Counted from the first letter of the stretch, positions 45,793-59,500 are shown. The stretch: DNA of 64,000 nt from Megaustenia siamemsis (GCA_032433765.1 JAVIAB010000046.1:58426500-58490499); one strand, 5' to 3'. Notes: generated from the sequence alone by a model not told the origin. Made by a program: numbers and translations.

Positions 45793-46745
45793 ATAAAGCC
45801 AAATATAAGGATCACACTTGCCCACATGTGGCAGCAAAGCCATTCATGTCATGAACACGGCACTAAAAGATAACTTTAGCAATCACAGCCAGACTGAGCA
45901 ATGTCTAAGCAAAAGGAACAAGGCACATTTATTTTGTAAAATTTAGCTTCTTGTCTCACATGTCACTTGATTCTAAATTTGATTTCATTTCATTTTTTGA
46001 TGCCTTAATTAAGTGCTTTCTTCCCATTGTGATACAAATACACACACAGTGTATAGAAAAAATACAAGTAATTTCCTACAAGTATATGAATAATTTAATT
46101 CTTTCTCAAAGTATGAACTTTATAAATAATTTAAGTTCGTTGATGTCACCAAAATGTCTTTAAAAAAAAAGTAATTCGGAACTGACTAAATAACAAAAAT
46201 GGCACTGCAGATAGCAAGAGTTAAGAAAGAATACATGAAGTATTTATACACTTTAAAAACAAGCTATATTATATCCTATATAGGATAACAAGATATGTTC
46301 TTGACTGGAATCATCATGGGCACAGAGAAACGAGTAATTAAATGAAAATTTGGTGGAAAAATGGGGGAAAAGGAGAAGGCTACTGAAGTCTCATGGAGAG
46401 AGAGAGACATGATAGCCCTAAGATATGAATTAATGGAGTACTTTCTTTTAGAAGGACCAAGAACCAGAGCAGAATAAAAGATCTGACAGCTGTAGACAAT
46501 GTTGATATTTTTAATACTTCATTGCCTTTGATGTCATTGTAAATCTTAAACACACATTAGTTTTACTAATGTATTATTTATTTATTTATTTTTACATTTA
46601 AAAAAATAACAAAACAACTAACAGCTAAAAAGATTTATAAGTTGCATTTTTAAAATAAAAACAGTTCGTGTTTGTCAAGCATAATACATTTTGTAATGAA
46701 TAATATATTTGTAAAATTTGTTCCCCGCTCTGGTGACTTTGTAGT
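45793..46745. other. Intergenic / possible 3' flank of the minus-strand collagen
   Basis: AT-rich. On the minus strand a run of AATAAA motifs lies at 46574-46590 and could serve for polyadenylation. Nothing else is clear. Confidence 0.4.
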
Positions 46746-46924
46746 TTACATATCAGCTTTTTCATTGCCTGGACTTAAATTCATGGCAGCAGACATGACC
46801 ATGAAGACCTCCATCCACTCCAGCTAAAACACAACTAATTTTGTGTATTTGCATTAATTGATTAATTTTAAAAATCTCTCATTAGATGTGAAAATAAAAT
46901 AGGAAAGAAAAGGACTTTTGTTGA

Positions 46925-47441
46925 CATAAAACACTAAATGACCATTACCTATCAAATACTGAAACAGGAAATAAAGGGACTTACATAAAACACTAAATGA
47001 CCATTACCTATCAAATACTGAAACAAGAAATAAAGGGACTTACATAAAACACTATGTGATCATTACCTATCAAATACTGAAACAGGAAATAAAGGGACTC
47101 ACATAAAACACTATGTGATCATTACCTATCAAATACTGAAACAGGAAATAAAGGGACTTACATAAAACACTATGTGATCATTACCTATCAAATACTGAAA
47201 CAGGAAATAAAGGGACTTACATAAAACACTATGTGATCATTACCTATCAAATACTGAAACAGGAAATAAAGGGACTCACATAAAACACTATGTGATCATT
47301 ACCTATCAAATACTGAAACAGGAAATAAAGGGACTCACATAAAACACTATGTGATCATTACCTATCAAATACTGAAACAGGAAATAAAGGGACTTACATA
47401 AAACACTATGTGATCATTACCTATCAAATACTGAAACAGGC
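46925..47441. repeat. 59-bp minisatellite seeded at the collagen stop codon, about 9 copies
   Basis: The first copy (right end) includes the last codons and TGA of the minus-strand collagen. On the minus strand each unit reads cctgtttcagtatttgatag, then gtaatgatcacatagtg and atgtaagtccctttatttc. So each contains the FSI-stop region, a gtaagt donor-like site and a pyrimidine-rich run ending in CAG. Confidence 0.95.
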
Positions 47442-47579
47442 TTTGCCAATCTGAATACCAATCTCTTGGTCACTGCCACCGACATCTTTCAGGCCAATGT
47501 CCATAATTGGTACTCGCTGCATACTGTGGTCCCTGCCACGGATCTCCAAGATGGCAGAGCCCCACTCATTATTTCTTTC
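47424..47579 (-). CDS. Second collagen, last exon with stop
   Basis: Acceptor tacttttacag, phase 0, 52 codons including TGA. Starts ERNNEWGSAILEIRG and ends QEIGIQIGKACFSI. The 3' end overlaps the first unit of the 59-bp array. Confidence 0.95.
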   Translation of the reverse strand, partial: ERNNEWGSAILEIRGRDHSMQRVPIMDIGLKDVGGSDQEIGIQIGKACFSI

Positions 47580-50500
47580 CTGTAAAAGTAATGAAATGAT
47601 TACAACAGAACAATGTTATTGAAACAAACAGGTGGTCAAAGCTATAGCAATAAATAAACTAAAACAAATAAAATGACAAGAAATTGATTCAAATAATAAA
47701 TTGATTAAAAAAAAAAACTGATTACAACAATGGACTGATTAAAAACAATACATTTATTACTATCAATAAATTTATTACAAAGAATAAATTAATTAAAAAA
47801 AAAAATAAAAGCAATTAAGCCATTGAAAGCAATAACTCTTTCTGTATATTTTGATACACTGTGCCCCATGACAATTTTGGTCACATACGTTTAGATACAT
47901 CATGCGTCACTCTCAACTTGATTAACATAATCTGTCATCAAACCGTATTCTTTTTATACGTCTAGAATCATCTTGGTATTGGTGAAATCTAATTCCTTGC
48001 TCAATTATCTAAAAATCCATATACAATACGTTATGTGTTAGATAAATACAGACATATAGTTTGATATTTAAAACAATTAAAAATGTTTTCTCTCAAATCT
48101 CTTCCACTGCGTTGGTAAAAACCTTCCGAACTGAAAGAATTAATGAAATGAATAACAGTAAAATCATTTTCAGTAAAAGTGATTGCCCAAGGTGAATATA
48201 TCAGGTACAGCAATTATGATTTTTTGTGGGAAATAAGATGGCAACAGCTGGAACACAAGACAACAAGTGAAGATAGAAATAAGGGAATCCAGAAGGAAAG
48301 ATAATAGACAGCTTAGAGAGAACTGCATGGTGGGGAGGTTAGGAGAAGAAATGATAAACAATTGTAGAATCAGAAAGTTGCTGAGAAACATAGTCAACAA
48401 CACCAGAAAATAAAAGGAGGTTGGGGTCAAGGTCTTTCCCAGTGTTAAGGAGTTTGTGCACCTAAACTGAAGACATCTTTGGTGGTATTCTGTTGTGGGT
48501 GTTTCATAATGAGGGACATACTATGGAGTTGTCCGTTGAATAATTAAGATGATAAGTCTACTAAACTAAACTGAGCTGGGGAATCAGTTGTCTGTTGTAT
48601 AATGAAGATGAAAAGTCTACTAAACTAAACTGAGGAGGGGATTAGATTTCTGTTGTGTAATGAAGATGATAAATCTACTAAACTAAACTGAGGAGGGAAT
48701 CAGTTGTCTGTTGTATAATGAAGATGACAAGTCTACTAAACTAAACTGAGAAGGGAATCAGTTGTCTGTTGTATAATGAAGATGACAAGTCTACTAAACT
48801 AAACTGAGAAGGGAATCAGTTGTCTGTTGTATAATGAAGATGACAAGTCTACTAAACTAAACTGAGAAGGGAATCAGTTGTCTGTTGTATAAATAAGATA
48901 ATAAGTCTACTAAACTAAACTGAGAAGGGGATCCCAGTTTTATAAAACTGACCATTGTATAATGAAGATGACAAGTCAACTAAACTAAACTGAGCAGGGG
49001 ATCTCAGTTTTATAAAACTGACCATTATATAATGAAGATGACAAGTCAACTAAACTAAACTGAGCAGGGGATCTCAGTTTTATAAAACTGACCATTGTAT
49101 AATGAAGATGACAAGTCTACTAAACTAAACTGAGCAGGGGATCCCAATTTTATAAAACTGACCATTGTATAATGAAGATGACGAGTCTACTAAACTAAAC
49201 TGAGCAGGGGATCCCAATTTTATAAAACTGACCATTGTATACTGAAGATGACCTGTTGACTAAACTAAACATTAAAAATGTGAAGTAAAAACGATAGCAA
49301 GTAGCAATACAAATCATGATTACCTTGCATGTGTCCTCTATAACTTTGTACTTAAAAGCTTTCTTGCCCTCATAGGTCATCTCTTCATCATCAAAACTGA
49401 TAATTTTCATTGCGTTATCGTAAGTATTGTTTTTACTGTCAAACACAAGAACGGTGTTCTTGCAGTGTATTGTGATCTGCTGCATTGATTTCTTTGTGAG
49501 GTTATGCAGGAACTTTATCTGTGACTTGTGAGTCCTATAAGAAAACTGAATACAAGAAAAACATGCTTATTTAGTTTCTATCTATCTATTGTCCTTTCGA
49601 GCCGAAGACGGCACATAGGGCAGAACCACAATCTCAAAAACAGAAACCTTCCGTGCCAAAATGGCACATCTTGTAGAGATCACTGCTCTAAAATATATGG
49701 CGCTGTTTCCATAACAATACTTTTTACAATGACAGCTTGTCAAGCCATCGATCAACCTCTTATTTAGTTTGGCATTCCAAATTTTCATCGAAATTATAAT
49801 TATAATTTTTATTTTTAACACATTCTTTACCAAACGGTTGAACACACCGTGGTATGGCCATTATTTGCAATTTTTTAATACATTTTGAAATAACAGCAAG
49901 AAAATTAATGAAAATTGATATAAAACATGGTTTGTTTGGATAATTTGCTCAGTCGGGAAAAGAGGTTAAATAAGAGAATTGCAAAGCTTTAGTGGAAACA
50001 AACAGGAAATGTCAATAAATTAAAAGCCACAAAAGCTGACTCTAGGGTTTAACATGTGAGTAGCTGGAGCCTATTTTTGCAGCTTGTGGTACGAGATATG
50101 TTAAATAATAATTAGCATTCCATTTCTTCCTATCTTCCAAGTGCTGCTAGATATCACACAGGGCTCTTCTGTTAGACATCACACAGGGCTCTGCTGTTAG
50201 ACATCACACAGGGCTCTGCTGTTAGACATCAAACAGTGCTCTGCTGTTAGACATCACACAGGGCTCTGCTGTTAGACATCACACAGAGCTCTGCTGTTAG
50301 ACATCAAACAGTGCTCTGCTGTTAGACATCAAACAGTGCTCTGCTGTTAGACATCAAACAGTGCTCTGCTGTTAGACATCAAACAGTGCTCTGCTGTTAG
50401 ACATCACACAGGGCTCTGCTGTTAGACATCACACAGAGCTCTGCTGTTAGACATCAAACAGTGCTCTGCTGTTAGACATCACACAGGGCTCTGCTGTTAG

Positions 50501-53500
50501 ACATCACACAGGGCTCTGTTGTTAAACATCAAACAGTGCTCTGTTGTTAAACATCAAACAGTGCTCTGTTGTTAAACATCAAACAGTGCTCTGCTGTTAA
50601 ACATCAAACAGGGCTCTGTTGTTAAACATCAAACAGTGCTCTGTTGTTAAACATCAAACAGGGCTCTGTTGTTAAACATCAAACAGTGCTCTGTTGTTAA
50701 ACATCAAACAGGGCTCTGCTGTTAAACATCAAACAGGGCTCTGTTGTTAAACATCTAACAGTGCTCTGTTGTTAAACATCAAACAGGGCTCTGTTGTTAA
50801 ACATCAAACAGTGCTCTGTTGTTAAACATCAAACAGTGCTCTGTTGTTAAACATCAAACAGTGCTCTGCTGCTAAACATCAAACAGTGCTCTGTTGTTAA
50901 ACATCAAACAGGGCTCTGTTGTTAAACATCAAACAGTGCTCTGCTGTTAGACATCACACAGTCTACTATTAGACATCACACAGGGCTCTGCTGTTAGACA
51001 CCACACGGGCTCTGCTGTTAGACATCACCCAGGGCTCTGCTGTTACAACAGTGCTCTGTTGTTAAACATCAAACAGTGCTCTGCTGCTAAACATCAAACA
51101 GTGCTCTGTTGTTAAACATCAAACAGGGCTCTGTTGTTAAACATCAAACAGTGCTCTGCTGTTAGACATCACACAGTCTACTATTAGACATCACACAGGG
51201 CTCTGCTGTTAGACACCACACGGGCTCTGCTGTTAGACACCACACGGGCTCTGCTGTTAGACATCACCCAGGGCTCTGCTGTTACAACAGTGCTCTGTTG
51301 TTAAACATCAAACAGTGCTCTGCTGCTAAACATCAAACAGTGCTCTGTTGTTAAACATCAAACAGGGCTCTGTTGTTAGACATCACACAGGGCTCTGCTG
51401 TTAGACACCACACGGGCTCTGCTGTTAGACATCACACAGGGCTCAAAGTTGATCTCTGAAAGTCCCTATTCTGTGTGAGATCCTTAATCTCATTGAGTTG
51501 ATGACTGCTATCTTTGCCTTTCTAGTTAATGTTCTTCTTAGTATCTCTAAAGGTCAGCTTCTTGATATTTTTTCCTGCTGTTTCCCATTGAAATACTTGC
51601 ATTGTGTGAAATATTAACACACTAGATAGGGACAAGAGACCTTCATCAGATGAACAGATTAACAGAGATTAGTGAGAAATGATGGAAACCAATATATGGA
51701 CAAGGTGATGTAATGGATCAATGACCAAGTGACCCTTTGGAGAGATGCTTATTGCTAGCTTGAACATATGTGACTGACAGATGGGACAATGACCAGGTAA
51801 TAGGACAAAGATTAGCCATAACACATAATGGTGGACATACAAAGTACCAAGAAAACTAGACCAAATCCTGGAAGAGCATATTTGGAAGCAGATGCAAGGA
51901 GCCGATTCCTGCTGCTCTTGCCTCTCTCATCAATGTTCTTCTCAGTGTCTCCCTGGGTCTTCCTCTTTTTCTTTTACCTGTTGTTTCCCATATGAGGGCT
52001 TGCTTTGCTATTCGGTTATTATCTCTTCTCATCACAAGTCCAACGTATGACCATCGTCTTTTCTTTATTACTGAAGATATTAGTGGTTGATTGGCGATTT
52101 CTCTAATTTCCTTGTTTGTTTTGAATTCGTTCCATGCTTTACCAAGTATTTTTCTTAGACATTTATTTTCGAATGCGTTCAACTTTGTTTCTATATCTCT
52201 TGTTGTTTTCCAGCTTTCATACGCATACGTAAGGGTTGATAGTACATTTGATTTGAATAGCCTAAGTTTTGTGTTTGTGCTGATAAGTTTTGATTTCCAC
52301 AACTTTTCAAGGCTTCTGAAAGACATTGCTGCTTTAGCTATTCTGATTCTAATTTCTTTGCTCGTATCCCCTTCTCGATCAATGTGACTTCCAAGATAGA
52401 TAAAGTGATCGATCTCTTTTACTGGTTTGTTTTCCATGTATATTTTGTCACCTGTTGGAATTAAACTTGTCATGACTTTAGTCTTTTCATGATTGATCTC
52501 TAGCCGAATTTTACTGGCTATTGATGATAGTTCATTTGTGTTTTCCTGCATCGCTTTTATCTGACTGCTGATGAGAACTATGTCATCAGCAAAGTCGAGG
52601 TCCTCTAAATGGTCTCCTTGTATCCATTCGATGCCTTTATTACCAGTGCAGCATTTCTTCATTATGAAGTCCATAACAATTCCAAATAACAAGGGCGATA
52701 AAATACATCCTTGTTTAACCCCAGTTTCTATTGGGAAACATTCGCTCAGTCCTTCCTCTGTTCGAACTGAACATGTGTAACCATCATACATGTCTTTGAT
52801 AATATTTATGATTTTTGATGGTAAACCATATTGCTTCAGAATTTTCCACAAAGAATCTCTATGAATACTATCAAATGCTTTTTTGAAGTCGATGAAGTTA
52901 AGTACAAAAGGTTTTTGCTTTTCAATGTGTTCTTCCAATATAAGTCGTAGAGTGAAAATGTGGTCAATACAGCTTCTCCCTTTTCTAAACCCAGCCTGTT
53001 CTTCACGCATTACTGTATCTATTGAATCCTGTATTCTATTTAGGATGATTTTGCAGAATAACTTTGAGGCAACTGACAAAAGTGTCACGCCTCTCCAGTT
53101 GTTACAGTCTCTAAGATTGCCCTTTTTTGGGATCTTAACAATGATTCCTTTTTTCCATTTATGAGGCGTCTTCTCTGTTTTCCAAATGATGTTGAACATT
53201 TTTTGGAGATGTATTAGATTATGGCTATCAATTGCCTTGAGGATCTCAGCTGTTAACTTATCCTCTCCAGCAGCCTTGTTATTGGTCATAAGCTTTAAGG
53301 TGATTTCTATTTCACTCAAGGTGAAGTCATCTAAATTTACATTCTCTCAGCTCTTATACATATCTATAAAGTCAAACAAAATTGCAGCCATTGCTGATGT
53401 ACAATCGTGATGAATACAACATTGATAATTATACACAGCACAAAAAGGAATATGTAATTCCAAATGTTTTGAACAACAGTCGTGATTGACACTTCATATG

Positions 53501-56500
53501 ATGACTTATGTTAGCTATGACCATCTAAACAATCTATTAAATTATATCATTAGTAGAAATTCTGTGCACGTGTCTAGGCTACTGCCGGTGTTATATGGCA
53601 CTATCCAGGTTACATTGCTAAACATCTTCCTTTGAAACAGTTCTGTCTGAATGATTTTCTCAATAAGACATCTCTCTGGGGGAGCCCTCTCTTTTCTGAA
53701 GGACTCCACCAATAAATCCTCTCTGAATATACTTTCAAGTTTGTGAAAACTAAGCACAACTTCCATGACTTTTTCTGGACCATTACCAACACATCAGCTC
53801 CACTTACGAAGGAACTATGGGACCAAAAAACCGACACATCAGCTTGGACCGAGTATAGTTGAATGTTTCAAAGTAAAGTAACGATTCTGTATAAGTATTC
53901 ACCAATATCTAGAAAAAGCTTTATAATTACTTCCTTTGATTACCACAAGATATTTTCTTTGTTCAGTAGATAGATTAGTTGAATTTTCGATGTAAATGTG
54001 TGTTTATTTCTGACAAATAGTAGCCATACCCACTACTACTTAGTAGTCTACTATTTCTTGTGCCTAATTTCATTATTTGTGGACACAAATACATCAAGTA
54101 AAGTGTATTTTGAAGAACTTTGAATTAGTTTGTGTAAAATTTTGAGAAGTATGTGTATCAACACACTTCTAGTCAGGGAAAATAGAGGTACATGAAATAT
54201 GATATTTTAAATTGAAAATTATCTGTTTTTGTATATGTGTACACTATTTATAACAAATAATTTTGTTTCTTTGCAAGAGTTTGAAACAAAATTAGTCCAG
54301 AAATTAATGGTGAACAGTGTGGTTTTGTTAGAGATAAAGGAACAAGCAATGCCATATACATTACAAGATCTTTAGTAGAAAGAGCCATAGAGGTGAAAAC
54401 AGATCTATAGTTTCATAGATTACACCAAGGCATTTGACAAAGTAAAGCACCAAGAAATAATCAAAATTTTAGAAAGCATAAACGTAGACAACAAAGATCT
54501 AAGAATAATAAAGAACATGTACTGGCAACAAACAGCAGCCATAAGAACTGGAAACCAATTGGGAATGTTTCAACAAATAAAACAGGGTGTTAGATAAGGT
54601 TGTGTGCTGTCACCAGATTTGTTTAATATTTACAGTGAGATTATTTTAAGATCAATGAGGGGCATGCCTGGAATAACAATCAGAAGTCATAATATAAATA
54701 ATCTAAGGTATGTTGATGGTACGGAGCCGCGATAGCTCAGTGGTTAGTGAACTGAACTACAAAGGACAAGGGGTAGGGTTCGATCCCAATCAATGGCTTC
54801 CGGGTTCACCCAGCCTTAAATGGGTACCGGATTTTTTTCTGGGAAAGCAAAGCGGCACGGGTGTAATACCGACCACATTACCCCAAAAATCATGTGCCGA
54901 AGGTCTGTAAAATTTATGGTCATTAACACCATATTCCCTATACGCCGCCAATTGGCGTGACGGGGGTACTTTACTTTTTTTTTTTTTTTTTTGCTGATGA
55001 TATAGTCTTAATTGCTAAGAGTGAAAATGTGTTACAAGAAATGTTGGACATTATAGTGAAAGGAAGTAAAAATAAAGGACTCAGCCTTAATAGCAAAAAG
55101 ACAGAAGTAATGGTAACAACAAAAAAATAAGACATCACCTCAGTGCAAAATAAAAACAAGTGGAACAATATTAAAACAGGTAAATGAATTGAAATATTTG
55201 GGAACTTTGTTAACCTCAGACGGTAGATGTACAGCAGAGGTGAGATGCAGAGTGGCTCAGGCAAAAGCAGCTTTCCAAAAAATGAGGAAGATACTATGCA
55301 ATGCATTTTTGTAACTAGAAACAAGAAAAAGAGTTCTTAAATGTTATTTAGAGCCAGTCTTAACATAGGGATATGAATCATGGACAATAAGACAACAGAC
55401 AAGAAAATAACTGGAGTCTGTAGAAATGTGGTTTTACTGAAGAATGTTGAGAATACCATGGACAGCTAAGAAGAGTAATGAAAACGTTCTGAAAGAGGCC
55501 AAAGCAAAAAGAGAGCTAATTTCCAATAGTAAGAAGAAATAATCATCATTTTTTGGCCATGTAATGAGAAGAGAACAGCTGGAATATATTGTAACAACTG
55601 GGAGAATTGAGGGATGAAGAGATAGAGAGAAGCAAAGAGAAAAGATACCACACAGCTTAAGAGAATGGCTTGGCAGTAGGTCAACAACAGAAAAGATAAA
55701 TAACTGTTGTGATAGAAAGCTGTGGAGAAACATGATCCCCTACGCCAGCAGGCTTGGTACTTGATGATGATAACAAATAATATATATTTTTTCCATCAGA
55801 TACCATCAACAGATTGCTATTTTCACTTTCTTCAACCATTTTCCTTCCCTGTGATGTATGATGTATAACATGGACCATATTTTATTATATTATTGCATGA
55901 AATTGTCAAGTGAAAAAGATGGGATGTAATTTTTCTAAATTGAAAATTGGTCTGATACAAACCTAAAGAAAACCTAAAGTTGGGAAAGAGTTAAATACTG
56001 TGATTCAGCCAACTTGCCAATGGGGGGCAAGTAACTTCTATGTTTTCCCATCTGTTCAACTTCTCTAACTGTGGAGAGATTATCTGCTTACTTCCTGTCA
56101 TCCTCTACTGTTATCCTAATCACTAGCAGCGTTACCAACAAAAGCATATCAATATGAAACATTTCATTTATTAATGTGATTGATATTCATCAACATGGCA
56201 TACTCCTGTCATGGGCCCCACCCAGGAATATGTTTGGTCTATAGTTTACTCATGAACAATGCCTGGGGTGTGTTGCATCAATTCCAACACCAGGTGTAAC
56301 ACCCAATACTTTATACAGGACTGGCTCTCATGTCTACACTTGAAGTCTTTAATGAAAGTTCAGTTCTGAAGCTGTTGTAAGCTACAACCAACCACTAATG
56401 TAAGATAGCCCACCTACTAATGTAATTGAACATGTGGTGGATTTTCTTGATGTGATTTTATCTTGTTATTTCTTATCCACACAGGGTCTGTTCAACATCC

Positions 56501-59500
56501 TCACTTCCTGATTAGCAAGTTTGGTTGCATTTCCATTTCTCTTATTTCCATACCAGCCTTGAATTGTTTTGTACACAAAGTATTGTCTGTAGACACTGAA
56601 GGATAGTCATAGACTGAGGAAATCTGACATAATTGTTGCCTTAAAAGATGTCACAAGGTTTATCAGAACTCACTGTTTTACTGGTCAGCAGTCAAGGGCA
56701 AGATCAAGACACAAGTGTGAACAAGCCCAAATGAGATTAATAACATATAAATTAATGAATTCTGCAATTTATAACATAAAATTAATGAATTCTGGGATTT
56801 ATAACATAAAATTAATTAATTCTGGGATTTATAACATAAAATTAATGAATTCTGGGATTTATAACATAAAATTAATGAATTATGGGATTGATAAACATAT
56901 AATTAGTGAATTCTTTAATTGATAACATAATTATTTCTGCTTACAGAAAAAAAAACAATGGAAAAAGCACATAAGAAAAGAAAGCAAAACTTACTTCAGA
57001 ATTGTCCGCTGTTTCAGCAAACATAGCGAACTCTTCAACTGATGGTTTCACTGTAAACCATGATTTCTTTGCAAACTGGGAGGAACACAAATCAAGAAAT
57101 GGATCTTAGTATGGCCTGAGAAAACTGAATGATTATGGCATTCAGCTGTGAATCGTGAATACTGTAAATAAGGACATTTATTTGTAAACTGTAAAAACTG
57201 TGAAGCGTAGGAAGAAATAAGTGCATCTATTTGTAAATTGTAAAACTGTTATCATGAATACTATAAACCATCATTGTGTGCCATACCAGTTGGCATAGGC
57301 GATCATGTTCCTTCACAATTATCTGTCCACCTTGCATCAGTCTTGTTGTTGAACATTTAACATGCCAGGATACTAGACAATCTTCTCTCTTTGTCATCCA
57401 TGATCTCTCTTTCCTTTTATTGTATTAGTTGTATCTAAGTATTCCACCTTTCCCTTCTCATGATGTACCTAAAATATTTACCATTCTGATGTTTTTAGAA
57501 GCTCTCTTTTTGTTTTGGCCTCTTTGAGGATTTCCTTGCTGGTCCTTTTAACTGTCCTGGGAACTCTCGCAATCTTTCTGAGAAATCCCAATTCTGTGAC
57601 CTCTAATCGTCTTTTCATTTGTTTTTCTATTGTCCATGATTTGATTCCCTAGAGGTCAGAATTGGCTCTATATAGCACCCATGAACTTTCTTTCAAACTT
57701 TTATAAATATAGACTTGTTACACAAGATGTTTTCATTTTCTGAAATGTTGCTTTCACAAGAAAAACAAATGTGGGAGTAGAGGCAGAGAGTTAGAGGAAC
57801 GAGTGGACCTATTGATGTTGATGGCATTTATGCAGGATTGACTTCACTTTGTTCATCCTTTTATTTCAATGTGGGAATTATTTTCTTTGTGCTGTGATTT
57901 TATATTTCATTCTGCTACAATATTTGCACTCATGTAATCATTTATTTCACTTTTTCATTAATCTCAGTTCATAAAAGTAAGGAGTTAGATTTCTATCAAG
58001 ATTCAAAGTGATATAGAAAGATAACACTCTAATTGTGAACCAATGTTAACATGACAAAATGAAAGTACCTACAACTTTTGTTATGCCCCATTAACTGTAT
58101 TTTTATGTTGTGTGATATTCTCTCTCAAATTTGATTTATATTTTGACACATTTTAATTAGAAAAACATTTATACACAACATGAGGTTATTTGGCAGTTCA
58201 CAATATCAAGTCAGACAACACAGTCCATGCCAGAAAAATAAGTTCCATGTTGGCCAGTTTGTTGAGTGAAACAGGGAAACATAAAGAAATAAGAAATTTG
58301 GCAGAATTCTTTATGCATTCCCTCACAAGCAACCATTTTCTCTCACAGCTGGAGAGACATAAGAAAGTAGAGTTTATTAAGAAGCCCCCCAACCATTTTC
58401 TCTCACAGCTGGAGAGACATAGAAAGTAGAGTTTATTAAGAAGCTCCCCAACCATTTTCTCTCACAGCTGGAGAGACATAGAAAGTAGAATTTATTAAGA
58501 AGCTCCCCAACCATTTTCTCTCACAGCTGGAGAGACATAGAAAGTAGAGTTTATTAAGAAGCTCCCCAACCATTTTCTCTCACAGCTGGAGAGACATAAA
58601 AGTAGAATTTATTAAGAAGCTCCCCAATCATTTTTTCTCACAGCTGGAGAGACATAGAAAGTAGAATTTATTAAGAAGCTCCCCAATCATTTTCTCTCAC
58701 AGCTGGAGAGACATAGAAAGTAGAGTTTATTAAGAAGCTCCCCAAAAAGCAGTGGCATATACGGGTTTTGGAGTCTGGGATACTGCTGACATAATAAATA
58801 AAGACATACATTATATTCAGTAGGCTAACATGAAGTAATATTTTCTAATGACTTCACTACATTTTAAATTACTTACTTATTTATATGTAAACTCTATCTG
58901 TCTTGTTTGGGACGAAAATGTCTTGATGACTTTGTCATTGAAAGTGCTGTTGGGTTGGTTTCTAAGTTTCTGAAGGAATAATTTCTCAATGGACATTATT
59001 GCCAAACCAGATAAGCGTTCTTGTGTCTGAGTTGAGCGACAATAAGATTTGATTCTCTTGAGAGCAGAAAAAGTTCTTTATACAGATGCTGATGCGCATA
59101 ACGTAGTTATAAATAGGTTAGGAATTTCCGGTAATCATAGTTTCACTTTCACTTTGTGACGCTTCTGATTGGCTAGAGCTAAAAATAACCCATAAAACCA
59201 CATTTTGTATAGGTAGCTCTCACAGTATAATTTTGATGGGAATTTTTTAATGTCAAGGTCATTATTTCTAAGTCAGAGAGAAGAGAACTGTACCGCTGCT
59301 TATTAGCGGTTTCATGCACTATCTTAGTTTCGGTTTCATTCACAAACGTTATAGTGGCCATAGGAAAACCTTGCTTTAATAAATGCAAATCAAAGCAAAT
59401 AAATCATATTGGCCTACGAAATGTGTAACAGAATATTCAAAAATGTGTAATATAATTATGAAAAAATATAATAAATGATCATTTCCTTTTGTATTTCGTT

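Noticed and set aside
49324..49536. Acceptor ttcttatag for the 222-bp collagen exon
   Set aside because: It would put a stop codon in frame after a phase-0 exon. The upstream acceptor ttgtattcag keeps the COLFI frame.
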